A stretch of DNA of 64,000 nucleotides from Parapedobacter pyrenivorans (GCF_014636865.1 NZ_BMER01000001.1:1-64000), one strand, 5' to 3'; numbered from the stretch's first letter, positions 24,865 through 34,677 are shown. Notes: a model not told the origin generated them from the letters alone. A program made the numbers and translations.

Positions 24865-26091
24865 CTAAACAGATTGAATCGATTCTTTCAACATTGCTAT
24901 TGTTTCCTGCTGGACGATCACGGCAGCACCGGGGGCCAGGTAAGACCAGCGGCCGGTCTCCGTTTCATATCCGCCATCGTCGAATGCGGATGCGGTAGGT
25001 AGGTAGCCAATGGAGCTTTCTCCATATGCAACTACTACGGTCAGTTTGTAGGGCGACGCGTGCTCAATGGCGTTCGAAACTTCCGTGAACGGCTCACCAG
25101 GGAGGAAAACGATGGCTAGCGGACCGAACGCCAAGACATGCAGACAGGCATCAACCGTGGATGATGAAAGCCAGTCGACCCCTTGGCGTACGGGAAGTGC
25201 TATTTCGCGCGACAGGCAAACCAAGGTACCATCCACAACCTGTTCCTCCGGGATAGCCCGGCGTGCGACCTCGGCCAATGCGTTGCCGTGCGCAACCGCA
25301 TACGCTGCGCCCATAGATACCGTGGGGGGGTTAACATCACCTGCCGCGCCGTTTAAAAACAAGGCCATACCTGTTTCACCCGTGCGCTCTAATGCGGCGC
25401 AAAGATCGCCGGGGAAGTCGGCTGATACCTGCGGGAGACACATCTCATGCACCGGGTGGCAAGCGGTATGGACTACCGTTGCCACGGTGTCAGCCTGATC
25501 ATCAATGAACCGCATCGTGCGTACGCGTCGATCAACCGGCTGCCGGTCCATCAAATGTTTGCTTATTGGCTGCATGCTATCCGATAGCACGACATGGCCC
25601 GCGTTCGCTATCCGTCGCTGCAACGAATAATCCTGCAATGAGGAAACTGCAAAACGGACTTTGCAGGGCCGGAGGGATGCCGAAGCGCAGGTGATCGCCG
25701 TGATAAGGGCATTTCTTAAATCGGCCAACCACGTTTTAAAACGCGGTAATTCATACAATGGTGATAATCCAACGGATTCCGGTGCATTATGGGTATGCGT
25801 ACAGGTAATGATGACCGTACCACCGGGCAACGCCTCGTTTATGGGTTCCTTAAAGTGGTTCCAATCACCAACAACCGTCTCGGTGAGTCCAAGCAAATCG
25901 AGCGACACGAGTGCCACAACTGCTCCTTGGCTTTTTATTGCGACAACTTTCGCCTTCAACGGACTTCTTACCGACAGAAAGGGTTCATAAGTACCCTTTA
26001 CGGATGAAGTAAGTAAGCCTAATTCAAGGGGTGGGGTGATGTCTGCCCAAGCTGTCCCTACTTCCAATTTCATTTTGTCCATACTGCGCAC
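24865..26091 (-). CDS. neutral ceramidase-like metallohydrolase, cytoplasmic form
   Basis: 408 residues matching the N-terminal catalytic domain of neutral/alkaline ceramidases: VGTAWADITPPLELG at the start, CTHTHNAPES (zinc-binding HxH), VVHTACHPVHEM and GAAGDVNP. True ceramidases also have a C-terminal Ig-like domain, which is absent, as is any signal peptide, so the protein should be cytoplasmic. That location suggests hydrolysis of an amide in an imported small molecule rather than membrane ceramide (inference). The ATG is 8 bp after the symporter stop. Confidence 0.75.
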   Translation of the reverse strand: MRSMDKMKLEVGTAWADITPPLELGLLTSSVKGTYEPFLSVRSPLKAKVVAIKSQGAVVALVSLDLLGLTETVVGDWNHFKEPINEALPGGTVIITCTHTHNAPESVGLSPLYELPRFKTWLADLRNALITAITCASASLRPCKVRFAVSSLQDYSLQRRIANAGHVVLSDSMQPISKHLMDRQPVDRRVRTMRFIDDQADTVATVVHTACHPVHEMCLPQVSADFPGDLCAALERTGETGMALFLNGAAGDVNPPTVSMGAAYAVAHGNALAEVARRAIPEEQVVDGTLVCLSREIALPVRQGVDWLSSSTVDACLHVLAFGPLAIVFLPGEPFTEVSNAIEHASPYKLTVVVAYGESSIGYLPTASAFDDGGYETETGRWSYLAPGAAVIVQQETIAMLKESIQSV

Positions 26092-26099
26092 AGTGAGAT

Positions 26100-27890
26100 T
26101 TAGATACGTTTAGATAAAAAATCAAGAAATTTACTACTTGTTCGTTTAAAGATGACGAAAAGGATGGATGACATCACGAGTTCGACCGTTCCGTTTACAT
26201 ACCGGGCAAACCATAAATCGGTAACCCCCAAAACCAGTAGGCATGCCGCTGCAAACCCGACCAGTGCGACGCCTAAGCCCCGCCAGATTGGTGCACTGCC
26301 TTCATCCCGGCGTTTGTATGCGGTAAAACGCGACCACCGACCCATAGGGTGTGCCTTGTTGTAAAATGAAGACAGCAACGCATCAGGCTCCGGTTTGGTT
26401 AATAGCGCGACCGTAACCCACAGTACGGTGGTGAGCGCAACGACAAGCAGTGTCTGCCACCACCATGGGAGCACCAGCGCCTCCGCGCCGGGCAATCCTA
26501 GGTAGCCCAACAACTTGGGGCCGAGCACGACCAATATGAATATAACTGCTCCGCCAAGCGAAGCTGCCAAACGAGCGGGCCCGTTAAAACGCCACCACCA
26601 CCATTGTGCCCAGTTTGCCGATAGTTCAGCAGCGCTGAGTTGCAACATAAAGATGGCTACATCTACAATGAAGGTGACCTGAAATACGACAGCCATGGCG
26701 AGGGAAAGAATGAGTACCATGGCTAGCCTGCCCATTTTAAGGTAATGTTGCTCACTAGCTGCCTTGACGAACCACCGCTTATAGATATCACTTACAAGTA
26801 CCTGCCCGCCAAAGTTGAGGTTGTCTGCAACGGTGGACATGGTGGCTGCAAGCATGGCTGCTGCCAACAGACCAATCATCCCCGCTGGAAGCATCTCCTT
26901 CATTAACTTACCGTAGACCAGCTCCCGGTCGTGGCCCGCTTCGCGGAGTTCGGGCCAAAGGATCATAGCCGAAATACTAGGAAGGGTAACCAGCAACAGC
27001 AGGACAAACATGGTAAGCAATGTGGTGACGTACATGGTCATGGCTTCTCGTGGCGACCGCGTAGACAGTATCCGTTGTCCTTCCATGGCTCCACCCATAG
27101 GAGCCGCATCGCCCCCATAGCCGATGGTCTGGCCAACCATCCATGCCATCGCCGCCATGAGGGGAAATACTTCGTGGTCCATGGGTGGGAAAAGCTGAAA
27201 CACTTCGGGGTTGGTTTCGCCGAAGGCCGCTGTCAGCTGACCAACCATCGCCTCAGCACCACCGAAATAGATGAGGGTATAAATCGCCAATACCACGGCT
27301 CCGATTAGGAAAATACTCATCTGGATCAGGTTGGAGATGACCACGCCGCGATATCCTGAAAGAAATACAAATACAAAAGATACTGGCACAATTAAGCCCA
27401 ATGTTTCCATTTTGGATAATCCGAAAGCGGGCTCCATGATCTTGCAAGCGGCAAGTAACGTAATGCCCGTCCATGCTGGCATGGCGATGAAAGCAGTGCG
27501 TGCGGCAATCCACAAACGCATGGTGGATGCTGTTTTTGGCCCGAATCTGAGGTCATAAAACTCCAGGGAAGTGAATAGCCGGAGTTTACGCCAGAAAAAC
27601 GCAAAGAGGACACCCGCAACAAAGAGCGCCAATCCAAAACGGCTCATATACCACCAGCTGATAAAGGCGCCGGTGGCTACTGCCAATCCGCCGTATCCGG
27701 TGGCGGCATCGGGGCTCACTAACGCTGCGGTGTAAGAAACGCCGTTTAACCAACCGGGTATTTTGCGTCCGCCAAGGAAAAAGTTTTCCATGTTGGCAGA
27801 CGCAAAGCGCTTATGCCATATCGCCAGGCCGATCATCAGTACAAAATAGCCGATGATGATCCACAGGTCGATTTGATTCAAATTACTCAT
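26100..27890 (-). CDS. sodium:solute symporter (SSS family)
   Basis: 596 residues with about 14 membrane helices. SSS features include the N-terminal DLWIIIGYFVLMIGLAIW followed by a loop ending FFLGGRKIPGWLNGVSYTAA, LVSPDAATGYGGLA, and the TM8 region AAAMLAATMSTVADNLNFG. It imports a solute with sodium across the inner membrane. The ATG follows the SusD stop directly (TAGATG), a strong sign of translational coupling, so it should carry the product delivered by the SusCD pair. Confidence 0.85.
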   Translation of the reverse strand: MSNLNQIDLWIIIGYFVLMIGLAIWHKRFASANMENFFLGGRKIPGWLNGVSYTAALVSPDAATGYGGLAVATGAFISWWYMSRFGLALFVAGVLFAFFWRKLRLFTSLEFYDLRFGPKTASTMRLWIAARTAFIAMPAWTGITLLAACKIMEPAFGLSKMETLGLIVPVSFVFVFLSGYRGVVISNLIQMSIFLIGAVVLAIYTLIYFGGAEAMVGQLTAAFGETNPEVFQLFPPMDHEVFPLMAAMAWMVGQTIGYGGDAAPMGGAMEGQRILSTRSPREAMTMYVTTLLTMFVLLLLVTLPSISAMILWPELREAGHDRELVYGKLMKEMLPAGMIGLLAAAMLAATMSTVADNLNFGGQVLVSDIYKRWFVKAASEQHYLKMGRLAMVLILSLAMAVVFQVTFIVDVAIFMLQLSAAELSANWAQWWWWRFNGPARLAASLGGAVIFILVVLGPKLLGYLGLPGAEALVLPWWWQTLLVVALTTVLWVTVALLTKPEPDALLSSFYNKAHPMGRWSRFTAYKRRDEGSAPIWRGLGVALVGFAAACLLVLGVTDLWFARYVNGTVELVMSSILFVIFKRTSSKFLDFLSKRI

Positions 27891-29630
27891 CTATTGCAAG
27901 TATCCGGGATTTTGCCTTAATGCGGGGTTCAGCGTCAACTCCCGTTGCGGCAATGGACTGAGATAATGTGCCTCGGGATCGAATTGCCATCCGTCTCGTG
28001 CCGGACTATTCCAGTGCGGGGCAATGTAGCCTTGATTATTCGTTGGAATTGCACTAGGATCCAGTATGGGATTGAATTGATTTTTAATCGCTTCATACTG
28101 CTGCATCTTAGCACCCAACATGGGTCGCTGAATGAGGTGCGTGGCTGCCCATCGCATCAGGTCATCAAAACGGTATCCTTCGCACGCCAGTTCTACTCGG
28201 CGTTCGCGTCTGATTTCGTTTAACAAGCCACTTAACTCCGGAAAATCCCAATTTGGATCGACAAATCCGACTGTTGCGGTCAGCGCCGGCATTTCTACCC
28301 GGTTGCGTAGCTGGTTGACCGTTTGATCGAGTACGGTTTGATCGCATTCACCAAGCTCGGCTTTGGCCTCAGCATAGTTCAACAGTGCCTCTGCGTAGCG
28401 AAAAATGATCGAGGCGGTAATGTCGCCCGCGGTATGATCGGCTGCAGGATCGACTCCTTTGTAGAGTTGGTAACCGGTGGTATTGCGTAAACGGGATTCA
28501 AGGGTCATATCCGGCACGGTGAATTTGCTTACGGTATCGCCACTGATGACGACACGGGGTTTTCCGGAGGTATACATGGTTTGCGCTAGACGCGGATCTC
28601 GGTTGGCCACGACGTCTTTGATGGTGTGATCGCCCTGATATTTTAGACTCAGCGAAATGGGCAGTCCGTCAGTGCACAGGTAGCTTTCAACCAACGACTT
28701 GGAAAGACCGGTATTTTTATCGCTCACGCCGAAATAATTCTGCGCAAAGTGATACACATCCAACGCACGGTCGTATTTTCGCCACAGCAGGACTTCGGGG
28801 TTATTGGCCAGATCGGTCTGGTTGAAAAGTTGCCGATAGTCCTCTTCGCTGGCGCCAGCATGACCGATTTGGTAGGCTTGGCTTTGGATCATTCCTTCCA
28901 GTGCTGCAACGGCTTTGCGAAAATAGCGATCGGGTTGTCCTCCCTGTACGCCGAAGGGGGTGCCGGCGTGGTATTTCTCCCACGTACCTTCGTAGAGGGC
29001 CACTCGGCTCTGGAACAAACTTGCAACATCGCGGTGCAGCCTGCCTTGCACAGCCTGCCCCTTTGCGGGGAGGAGGGTAATCGCTTTATCCAGATCGGCT
29101 AGGATGGAATCGGCAATAATCGATCGGGAAATCCGTTCAGCGTACAGTTCTTCGGACTCGGTGCCTAAGGGTTGATTATACCAGGGCAAATCGCCGAAGG
29201 CTTTCATCATATCGAAATAATACCAGGCTCTCCAGAAGTACATTTCACCGATGTAAGGGTTTACCAGTGCAGGCGCTTCCTTGGTTATATGGTAGTTGGC
29301 CAGAAAGAAGTTGATTCCCCGAATAGCCGTCCAATCCCAGCCGCCGCCGGCGCTCGGTACCGTCACCGTGCCAGCGAGCCTTGCATTGTAATTATAGTCG
29401 CCCGACACCATGTTATCAGAAGCATTGTCGAGTTCGAAGATACCGAGGTCGTACCCGTTAAAGGTTTGGAAGCTTCCATAGTATTTATTGGAATAAAGCT
29501 CCATTTCTGTTTGGGAGAAGGAAAGTTCTTGGTCGGTTATGGTATCCAACGGCGGACGATCCAGAAATTTGTCACAGGCGCCCATCGTAAGCAAGATAGC
29601 AGTAAAGACGCAATATTTTTGTATGTTCAT
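27891..29630 (-). CDS. SusD/RagB-family outer-membrane substrate-binding lipoprotein
   Basis: I take the ATG at 29630, giving 579 residues and a proper lipoprotein signal (FTAILLTMGACDKFLDRPP); the longer frame to 29666 adds a non-signal N-terminus and overlaps SusC. It has the SusD N-terminal motif after the cysteine (DKFLDRPPLDTI), TPR-like helices with EMYFWRAWYYFDMMKAFGDLPW and the C-terminal NEIRRERRVELACEGYRFDDLMRW block. It caps the SusC pore and binds the target glycan at the cell surface. Confidence 0.9.
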   Translation of the reverse strand: MNIQKYCVFTAILLTMGACDKFLDRPPLDTITDQELSFSQTEMELYSNKYYGSFQTFNGYDLGIFELDNASDNMVSGDYNYNARLAGTVTVPSAGGGWDWTAIRGINFFLANYHITKEAPALVNPYIGEMYFWRAWYYFDMMKAFGDLPWYNQPLGTESEELYAERISRSIIADSILADLDKAITLLPAKGQAVQGRLHRDVASLFQSRVALYEGTWEKYHAGTPFGVQGGQPDRYFRKAVAALEGMIQSQAYQIGHAGASEEDYRQLFNQTDLANNPEVLLWRKYDRALDVYHFAQNYFGVSDKNTGLSKSLVESYLCTDGLPISLSLKYQGDHTIKDVVANRDPRLAQTMYTSGKPRVVISGDTVSKFTVPDMTLESRLRNTTGYQLYKGVDPAADHTAGDITASIIFRYAEALLNYAEAKAELGECDQTVLDQTVNQLRNRVEMPALTATVGFVDPNWDFPELSGLLNEIRRERRVELACEGYRFDDLMRWAATHLIQRPMLGAKMQQYEAIKNQFNPILDPSAIPTNNQGYIAPHWNSPARDGWQFDPEAHYLSPLPQRELTLNPALRQNPGYLQ

Positions 29631-29652
29631 GGTCAGTAGTATTATATCGTGG

Positions 29653-32600
29653 TCAGAAATCAACATTTACACCGAAGGAAAACGTACGCATCAGCGGATA
29701 GACCTTCCCACTTCCCCAGCTTCCACCGGTTAGCTCCGGATCGAAGTTTTTTTGGATAGAAGAAAGTGTATACAGGTTTTCCCCACTGACGAACAGCCTC
29801 AAATTCGTAATACTGATAGGGTTTGTGAGGGATGCCGGTAAGGTATAGCCAATCTGTATGTTCTTCAATCGCGCGTAGGCGGCGTTTTCCAGGTATCGGG
29901 TTTGCGATTGTTGGTTCTTTCGCACTTCACCGGAATTATAAGGTTTCGGCAGAAATGCATCGGTGTTGGATGGCGTCCAGAAATCCAACGTTTCGCGGTA
30001 CAGGTTTGAGCCATACCCACCTGTGAACCCCCAATAGAACACCCCGGCATTACCGTGGTAAGCGGGAGAGAAATCACGCTTCATGACACCTTGTATGAAC
30101 AGATCGACATCGAATGATTTCCACGTGACGCCCAACCGTGTACTAAAATTATAACGCGACGAGGAATTCCCGATCACCTTGAGGTCACCGGGATTTGCGT
30201 GTGTATTATCGCCGATGTCAATCTTGCCATCACCGTTTTGATCCTTGTACATCATATCACCCAATCCCCAGGTGCCCCAAATGTAGGATTGATCGGCCAT
30301 GCGTTCCACATCGGCATCTTGCTGGATAATCCCTTCCGTCTCGTAACCCCAAATCTCACCGATTCGCTGTCCTTCATAGTAAGTAGACAAGATTCCCGTG
30401 GGGTTGTTGTAACGTATTACTTTTCCAACATTGTCTGACAAGATAAGCTGAACCCGATAAGCGAATTGTTCCTGGACGCGGTCGTTCCATCCGATAGCGA
30501 GTTCAAAGCCTTTGGTTTGTAGGTCAGCATTGTTCAGCAGCGGCACTGCTGCCCCTAATGAGGCGGGCAGGGCATTGGCCGGGCCAAACATATTGGTTGT
30601 CGTCCGGGTATACCAATCGAGCGATGTGGTCAGGCGGTTTTGCAGGAAAGCCGCATCTACACCTAAGTTGATGGTAGTCGCCGTTTCCCAGGTGAGGTTT
30701 TGACTGACCAGCCCGGGGGCGGCAAGGTAGTTGGGAAGTTCGTTACCCAGGATATAAGCATATCGGGTACCAATACCCATGGTGTTTAGGTATAAGTAAT
30801 TAGGAACGTCCTGATTACCCAGCGACCCATAGGAAGCGCGTAGTTTCAGCAGACCCACTTTATCCTTGATCGACCAGAAGTTTTCATTGGCGATGTTATA
30901 ACCCAGCGAAATCGATGGGAAGAATCCGAAACGCCGGTCGCTCGGAAATTTAGAAGTGCCATCGTACCTAAAATTAACTTCGGCAAGATACGTTTCGTTG
31001 AAGTTGTAGTTTAACCGACCAAAAAAGCCCATGTTGGCCCAATGCGTCAATTGATCGCGTGTATCCGAATCGCCTGTAGCTACGCCAATGGAAGGAAGGT
31101 TTGGCGAGATCAGGTCGCGTTTCATTCCATAAAGGTAATCGAACTCGGTAAGCTCGAGTTGAAAACCGGTCATTGCGCCGATAAAGTGGCCGCCGACAAC
31201 TCGCTGATAGGATGTGTAGATATTACCGGTATTGTACAGCTGCTGCGACATATCGGTTGCATAGAAATTATTGACATTCATGATCGGCTCGCCAGCTACC
31301 GTATGCTCCCACGCAAAAGGCTTGATCTGGGACGACGACTTCGCATTCGTCAGCCGATAGGTGTAATCCATGTTGATTTTCCAATCACGTATAGGTTCCA
31401 GTTCCAATGCCCCGGTAAGATTGAGCATGTCATCTCGGAAAATACCCCGTCCCTCCCATTGCCGCCCCATTTCAGACGTTAGTGCCCAGTTGCCATTCGG
31501 ATCTTTTAAGGCCCAATTAGGAAAGCGTGTACTCGCAAAATGCATCCAATTACCGATATTGTTGTTATGCCCAGGCGATGGAATATTCTTGTTTTCGCGG
31601 TGGTAGCGTAGCCGGATGTCTCCACGCAGCCATTTTAGCGGCTTGAATGTTAAATTATTAGTGACGGTCCATCTATTAAACTTCTCATCACCATATCGAA
31701 GTAGGCCACCCTCATTAAAGCGCCCGAGCCCCACATAATAGGTAACCTTTTCGCCTCCCCCACTAACGCTTAGGTCGTGTTTCTGGTTCTCCGTGCCCGG
31801 CTTAAATATGGCACGAATCCAGTCGACATTGTCGTTCTCCAACGTGGCGTATGACCAGAAATCGGGGTTGTTGGGATTGGGAATATTTGAAGGGGTATTA
31901 ATCGGATCAGCCATGTAAGCGCGGATCCGATCGATGTGTTCGGCAGTAAACATCGGTGATTGCCCGGCGTTGAGCGAGGCAATATTATAGGCCTCAGCGA
32001 ATTCTAAGGAATTTACCTGATCGGGAATGCGCGTAGCCTCATTAAACCCGAAATTATTCCGATACGAAATGATCGTTTTCGCAGCACTTCCGGTTTTGGT
32101 GGTAATTAAGATCACACCATAGGCAGCGCGGGCGCCGTAGATCGTTGATGATGCTGCGTCTTTCAGAACGGTAACCGACTGGATATCCGCCGCATTCAGG
32201 TGATTTATATTTTCGACGGGCACCCCATCAACTACAAAAAATGGACTTCCGCTCCCGCTCAACGTTGTGGCCCCGCGGATATTGTAGTTTACCACCGCGC
32301 CAGGCCCACCACCTTCGCCACTCGGGCTGATATTAAGGTTACCTGCGGCTCCCTGCAACGCCTGACCAATGTTCGAAACTGCCCTGTTCTGAAGGATTTC
32401 TCCGTCCATTTGGGCGACTGATCCCGTGAGGTTGATTTTCTTCTGTGTACCGTATCCTACGACAATCACTTCATCCAGTTGTCCGGACCCGGCTTCGAGT
32501 GTAATTTCCAGATAGGTTGCACCGCCAATGGGAATGGTCTTGGATACATATCCAACGAAGCTGACAACCAATGAATCGGTAGCTTGATTGGTTGTAATGC

Positions 32601-32838
32601 GGAAGTGACCATCGCTATCCGCGCGGGTCTGCCTATCCGTACCCGCCACCGATATCGAAGCCCCTGGAAGGGGTTGTCCCTCCACGGCCCGCACCACGCC
32701 CGAAACCAAGGCCTGCCCTTGAGCTACCCCCATCGTCAAAAATGCCGACGCCAGAACCAAGACCATACGCAGCAGGAGTGCTTCATGCTTCAGCCCGATT
32801 TCCCTGATCGGGAATTTGAAACTGCATTTTCGTTTCAT
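29653..32838 (-). CDS. SusC/RagA-family TonB-dependent outer-membrane transporter
   Basis: 1061 residues. A long signal region (to ~42, GVAQGQ) precedes a carboxypeptidase-regulatory-like domain (VSGVVRAVEGQPLPGASISV ... VVSFVGYVSKT, ~45-115), a TonB-box/plug region (LDEVIVVGYGTQKKINLTGSV, ~122 on) and a 22-strand barrel ending in the aromatic VDF. There is no N-terminal STN domain, so it is not set up for FecR/ECF signalling, in keeping with control by the LacI regulator upstream. First structural gene of the operon. Confidence 0.92.
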   Translation of the reverse strand: MKRKCSFKFPIREIGLKHEALLLRMVLVLASAFLTMGVAQGQALVSGVVRAVEGQPLPGASISVAGTDRQTRADSDGHFRITTNQATDSLVVSFVGYVSKTIPIGGATYLEITLEAGSGQLDEVIVVGYGTQKKINLTGSVAQMDGEILQNRAVSNIGQALQGAAGNLNISPSGEGGGPGAVVNYNIRGATTLSGSGSPFFVVDGVPVENINHLNAADIQSVTVLKDAASSTIYGARAAYGVILITTKTGSAAKTIISYRNNFGFNEATRIPDQVNSLEFAEAYNIASLNAGQSPMFTAEHIDRIRAYMADPINTPSNIPNPNNPDFWSYATLENDNVDWIRAIFKPGTENQKHDLSVSGGGEKVTYYVGLGRFNEGGLLRYGDEKFNRWTVTNNLTFKPLKWLRGDIRLRYHRENKNIPSPGHNNNIGNWMHFASTRFPNWALKDPNGNWALTSEMGRQWEGRGIFRDDMLNLTGALELEPIRDWKINMDYTYRLTNAKSSSQIKPFAWEHTVAGEPIMNVNNFYATDMSQQLYNTGNIYTSYQRVVGGHFIGAMTGFQLELTEFDYLYGMKRDLISPNLPSIGVATGDSDTRDQLTHWANMGFFGRLNYNFNETYLAEVNFRYDGTSKFPSDRRFGFFPSISLGYNIANENFWSIKDKVGLLKLRASYGSLGNQDVPNYLYLNTMGIGTRYAYILGNELPNYLAAPGLVSQNLTWETATTINLGVDAAFLQNRLTTSLDWYTRTTTNMFGPANALPASLGAAVPLLNNADLQTKGFELAIGWNDRVQEQFAYRVQLILSDNVGKVIRYNNPTGILSTYYEGQRIGEIWGYETEGIIQQDADVERMADQSYIWGTWGLGDMMYKDQNGDGKIDIGDNTHANPGDLKVIGNSSSRYNFSTRLGVTWKSFDVDLFIQGVMKRDFSPAYHGNAGVFYWGFTGGYGSNLYRETLDFWTPSNTDAFLPKPYNSGEVRKNQQSQTRYLENAAYARLKNIQIGYTLPASLTNPISITNLRLFVSGENLYTLSSIQKNFDPELTGGSWGSGKVYPLMRTFSFGVNVDF

Positions 32839-32880
32839 AATTTAAGAAATTTAAGTGTTACAATTTGGTATTTTGATTTA

Positions 32881-32894
32881 AGAATACGTAGTCA
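32881..32894. promoter_or_regulatory. candidate LacI-family operator 1, before SusC
   Basis: AGAATACGTAGTCA, a near-palindrome with a central CG as in known LacI-family operators. It lies 43 bp before the SusC ATG. Its core is the exact reverse complement of GACTACGTATTC at 34101-34112. Confidence 0.6.
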
Positions 32895-33041
32895 AATCGT
32901 TTAAAAAAACAGAAGTGCATTTACCACTGCTATACATCACTCATAACGGGTTATTATTGCTGTTTTATCATAATTTCTTACAATTGTCCTCTTATGCAGT
33001 GATCACCAAACACCCGAAGCGCGAGATAGACTCAGTGTTTT

Positions 33042-33055
33042 TGAATACGTATGCA
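33042..33055. promoter_or_regulatory. candidate LacI-family operator 2, after the regulator gene
   Basis: TGAATACGTATGCA, sharing GAATACGTA with the other two sites. It lies just past the LacI stop, 161 bp upstream of operator 1, a spacing that would allow looping. Confidence 0.55.
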
Positions 33056-33072
33056 TAATAAGGCAAAAATTT

Positions 33073-34089
33073 TCAGCTTCTGACCTTAACGGTATTTCTA
33101 ATGATTAAATGGCCTTTCATCATCAACGTCTGTGGTTTCCTCAACTTGTTCGTAATATCGTCTATTAACAAAGATACCGTCGTGTCAACCATTTCCTCGA
33201 GAGGCTGCTCCCAGGTGGTAAGCATGTAAGAAAACCAACCGGTCATCAGTATATTATCAAACCCCACCACAGAGATGTCATCAGGGACCTTCATCCCAAT
33301 TAATCGGATAGCATCCATCGCCCCAAGCGCTATGACATCATTGCCTCCGAAAATACAATCGATCGATTTGTCACGGGTGAGCAACTCTTGAGTGGCTTTA
33401 AATCCGCTCTCGTAGGTGTATTGACCTGATTCCACAAGCAGATCGGTGATGTTCTTATCCGCCAACACCTCTCGAAATCCGCGCAGCCTATCGATCGTGA
33501 TAGACGTATCTTGCGGCCCGGAAATAAAGGCAAAGGAACGATGCCCAGTTTCTACCAAATAACGGGCGATCTGCTTCGCAGCCAAATAATTATCGCAGAA
33601 AACAGCACTGTAATCCGCATGTTCTACATAACGGTTGAACAACACAATGGCGATACCATGCCTTTTAAATCTGGCCTCAGCCTCCGGGGAAAGTATTGCG
33701 TCTGACACAATAACGCCAGCCACATTGTATTCCAGCAGTTTACTGATCTCAGATTCCGTGATTTCTTCGTTGTCAGAATTTATAAAGATTAAGTTGTAGC
33801 CCAACGCTGAAAAGCGAGCGTGGAAAATCTCGAGCACCGCAGAGTAAAACGGATTACGTATTCGCCGCATTACGATGCCGATCAACTTGCTTTTTCTTGT
33901 AATCAGGCTTCGTGCGTGGGCATTGGGCTGATAATTTAGCTCATTAGCAATTTCCAGAATTTTCTTCCGCTTCTTCTCCGACACCCCCATGTTTCCGGCA
34001 AACACACGCGAAACCGTCGACTGAGAGACCCCAGCCAACCGGGCAACATCCTCTGATGTATACTGCTTTTTATGTTTGTCCGATTGCAT
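33073..34089 (-). CDS. LacI-family transcriptional regulator
   Basis: 338 residues, standard length. The N-terminal HTH is complete (YTSEDVARLAGVSQSTVSRV, then FAGNMGVSEKKRKKI) followed by the hinge (NELNYQPNAHARSL) and a periplasmic-binding-protein-like effector domain (IGIVMRRIRNPFY, GFDNILMTGWF, TTWEQPLEEM). It should repress the SusC-AGE operon until a sugar signal binds. It is on the same strand 235 bp upstream of SusC, with candidate operators on both sides of it, one being over its own promoter region. Confidence 0.9.
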   Translation of the reverse strand: MQSDKHKKQYTSEDVARLAGVSQSTVSRVFAGNMGVSEKKRKKILEIANELNYQPNAHARSLITRKSKLIGIVMRRIRNPFYSAVLEIFHARFSALGYNLIFINSDNEEITESEISKLLEYNVAGVIVSDAILSPEAEARFKRHGIAIVLFNRYVEHADYSAVFCDNYLAAKQIARYLVETGHRSFAFISGPQDTSITIDRLRGFREVLADKNITDLLVESGQYTYESGFKATQELLTRDKSIDCIFGGNDVIALGAMDAIRLIGMKVPDDISVVGFDNILMTGWFSYMLTTWEQPLEEMVDTTVSLLIDDITNKLRKPQTLMMKGHLIIRNTVKVRS

Positions 34090-34099
34090 TATTTCAAAA

Positions 34100-34113
34100 T
34101 GACTACGTATTCA
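34100..34113. promoter_or_regulatory. candidate LacI-family operator 3, before the regulator gene
   Basis: TGACTACGTATTCA, ten bp upstream of the LacI ATG. Third copy of the TACGTA-centred site, consistent with autoregulation. Confidence 0.6.
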
Positions 34114-34294
34114 AATACAAGTATAGAGAAAATCTTTTGACTTCCAAATAAATTCAACTATTTTTTCCTTTTAGGTTGAAAATGTGGAACGGAATTATAG
34201 AATCTGATACTAAACAATGGAACATTTATCGATGAGCAAAGAAGCTCATAACGGGGTGCATCTTTTGACTGCCGGAAAAAAAATGGGATAAAAA

Positions 34295-34331
34295 TTTGCG
34301 AAACCGAAAAGTTGCACATATATTTGCAACT
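34295..34331 (+). promoter_or_regulatory. ArsR-gene promoter with overlapping palindromic operator
   Basis: TTTG (34295-34298), a 20-bp spacer and TATATTTG (34319-34326) form a consensus Bacteroidota promoter. AGTTGCA (34310-34316) and TGCAACT (34325-34331) are a perfect 7-bp inverted repeat with an 8-bp centre that includes the -7 box. A dimeric regulator bound here would block transcription, as ArsR repressors do. Confidence 0.65.
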
Positions 34332-34360
34332 GATTGGTTTCACAAATAAAGACAACAGCC

Positions 34361-34672
34361 ATGAGACGGGATATTTTCCAAGCAATTGCAGACCCGACAA
34401 GACGGGGAATTATCGCCTTAATTGCATTACAGGCAATGACACCGAACGCTATTGCTGAACACTTTGATACAAGCCGGCAAGCGGTATCCAAACATCTACG
34501 CATTTTGACGGAATGCGAACTGATCAAACAGGAACACAAAGGCAGGGAAATCTATTACCAACTTGAACTGGATAAAATGAAAGAAATAGATAACTGGTTA
34601 GATCAGTTCCGCAAAATCTGGGAAACAAGATTTAACCAATTAGACAACTTATTGGCGACGATCAAAAAATAG
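34361..34672 (+). CDS. ArsR-family repressor
   Basis: 103 residues from the ATG at 34361 ([20 protein letters not shown]); a TTG 27 bp upstream is also in frame but would place the start near the promoter. Winged [43 protein letters not shown], wing [11 protein letters not shown]. It lacks the metal-binding CxC motif, so it belongs to the SdpR-like branch that usually precedes AHSA1-domain genes. It begins a four-gene set with two AHSA1 proteins and DUF1801, spacings 5, 1 and 8 bp. Confidence 0.9.
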   Translation: MRRDIFQAIADPTRRGIIALIALQAMTPNAIAEHFDTSRQAVSKHLRILTECELIKQEHKGREIYYQLELDKMKEIDNWLDQFRKIWETRFNQLDNLLATIKK

Positions 34673-34677
34673 AAAAA

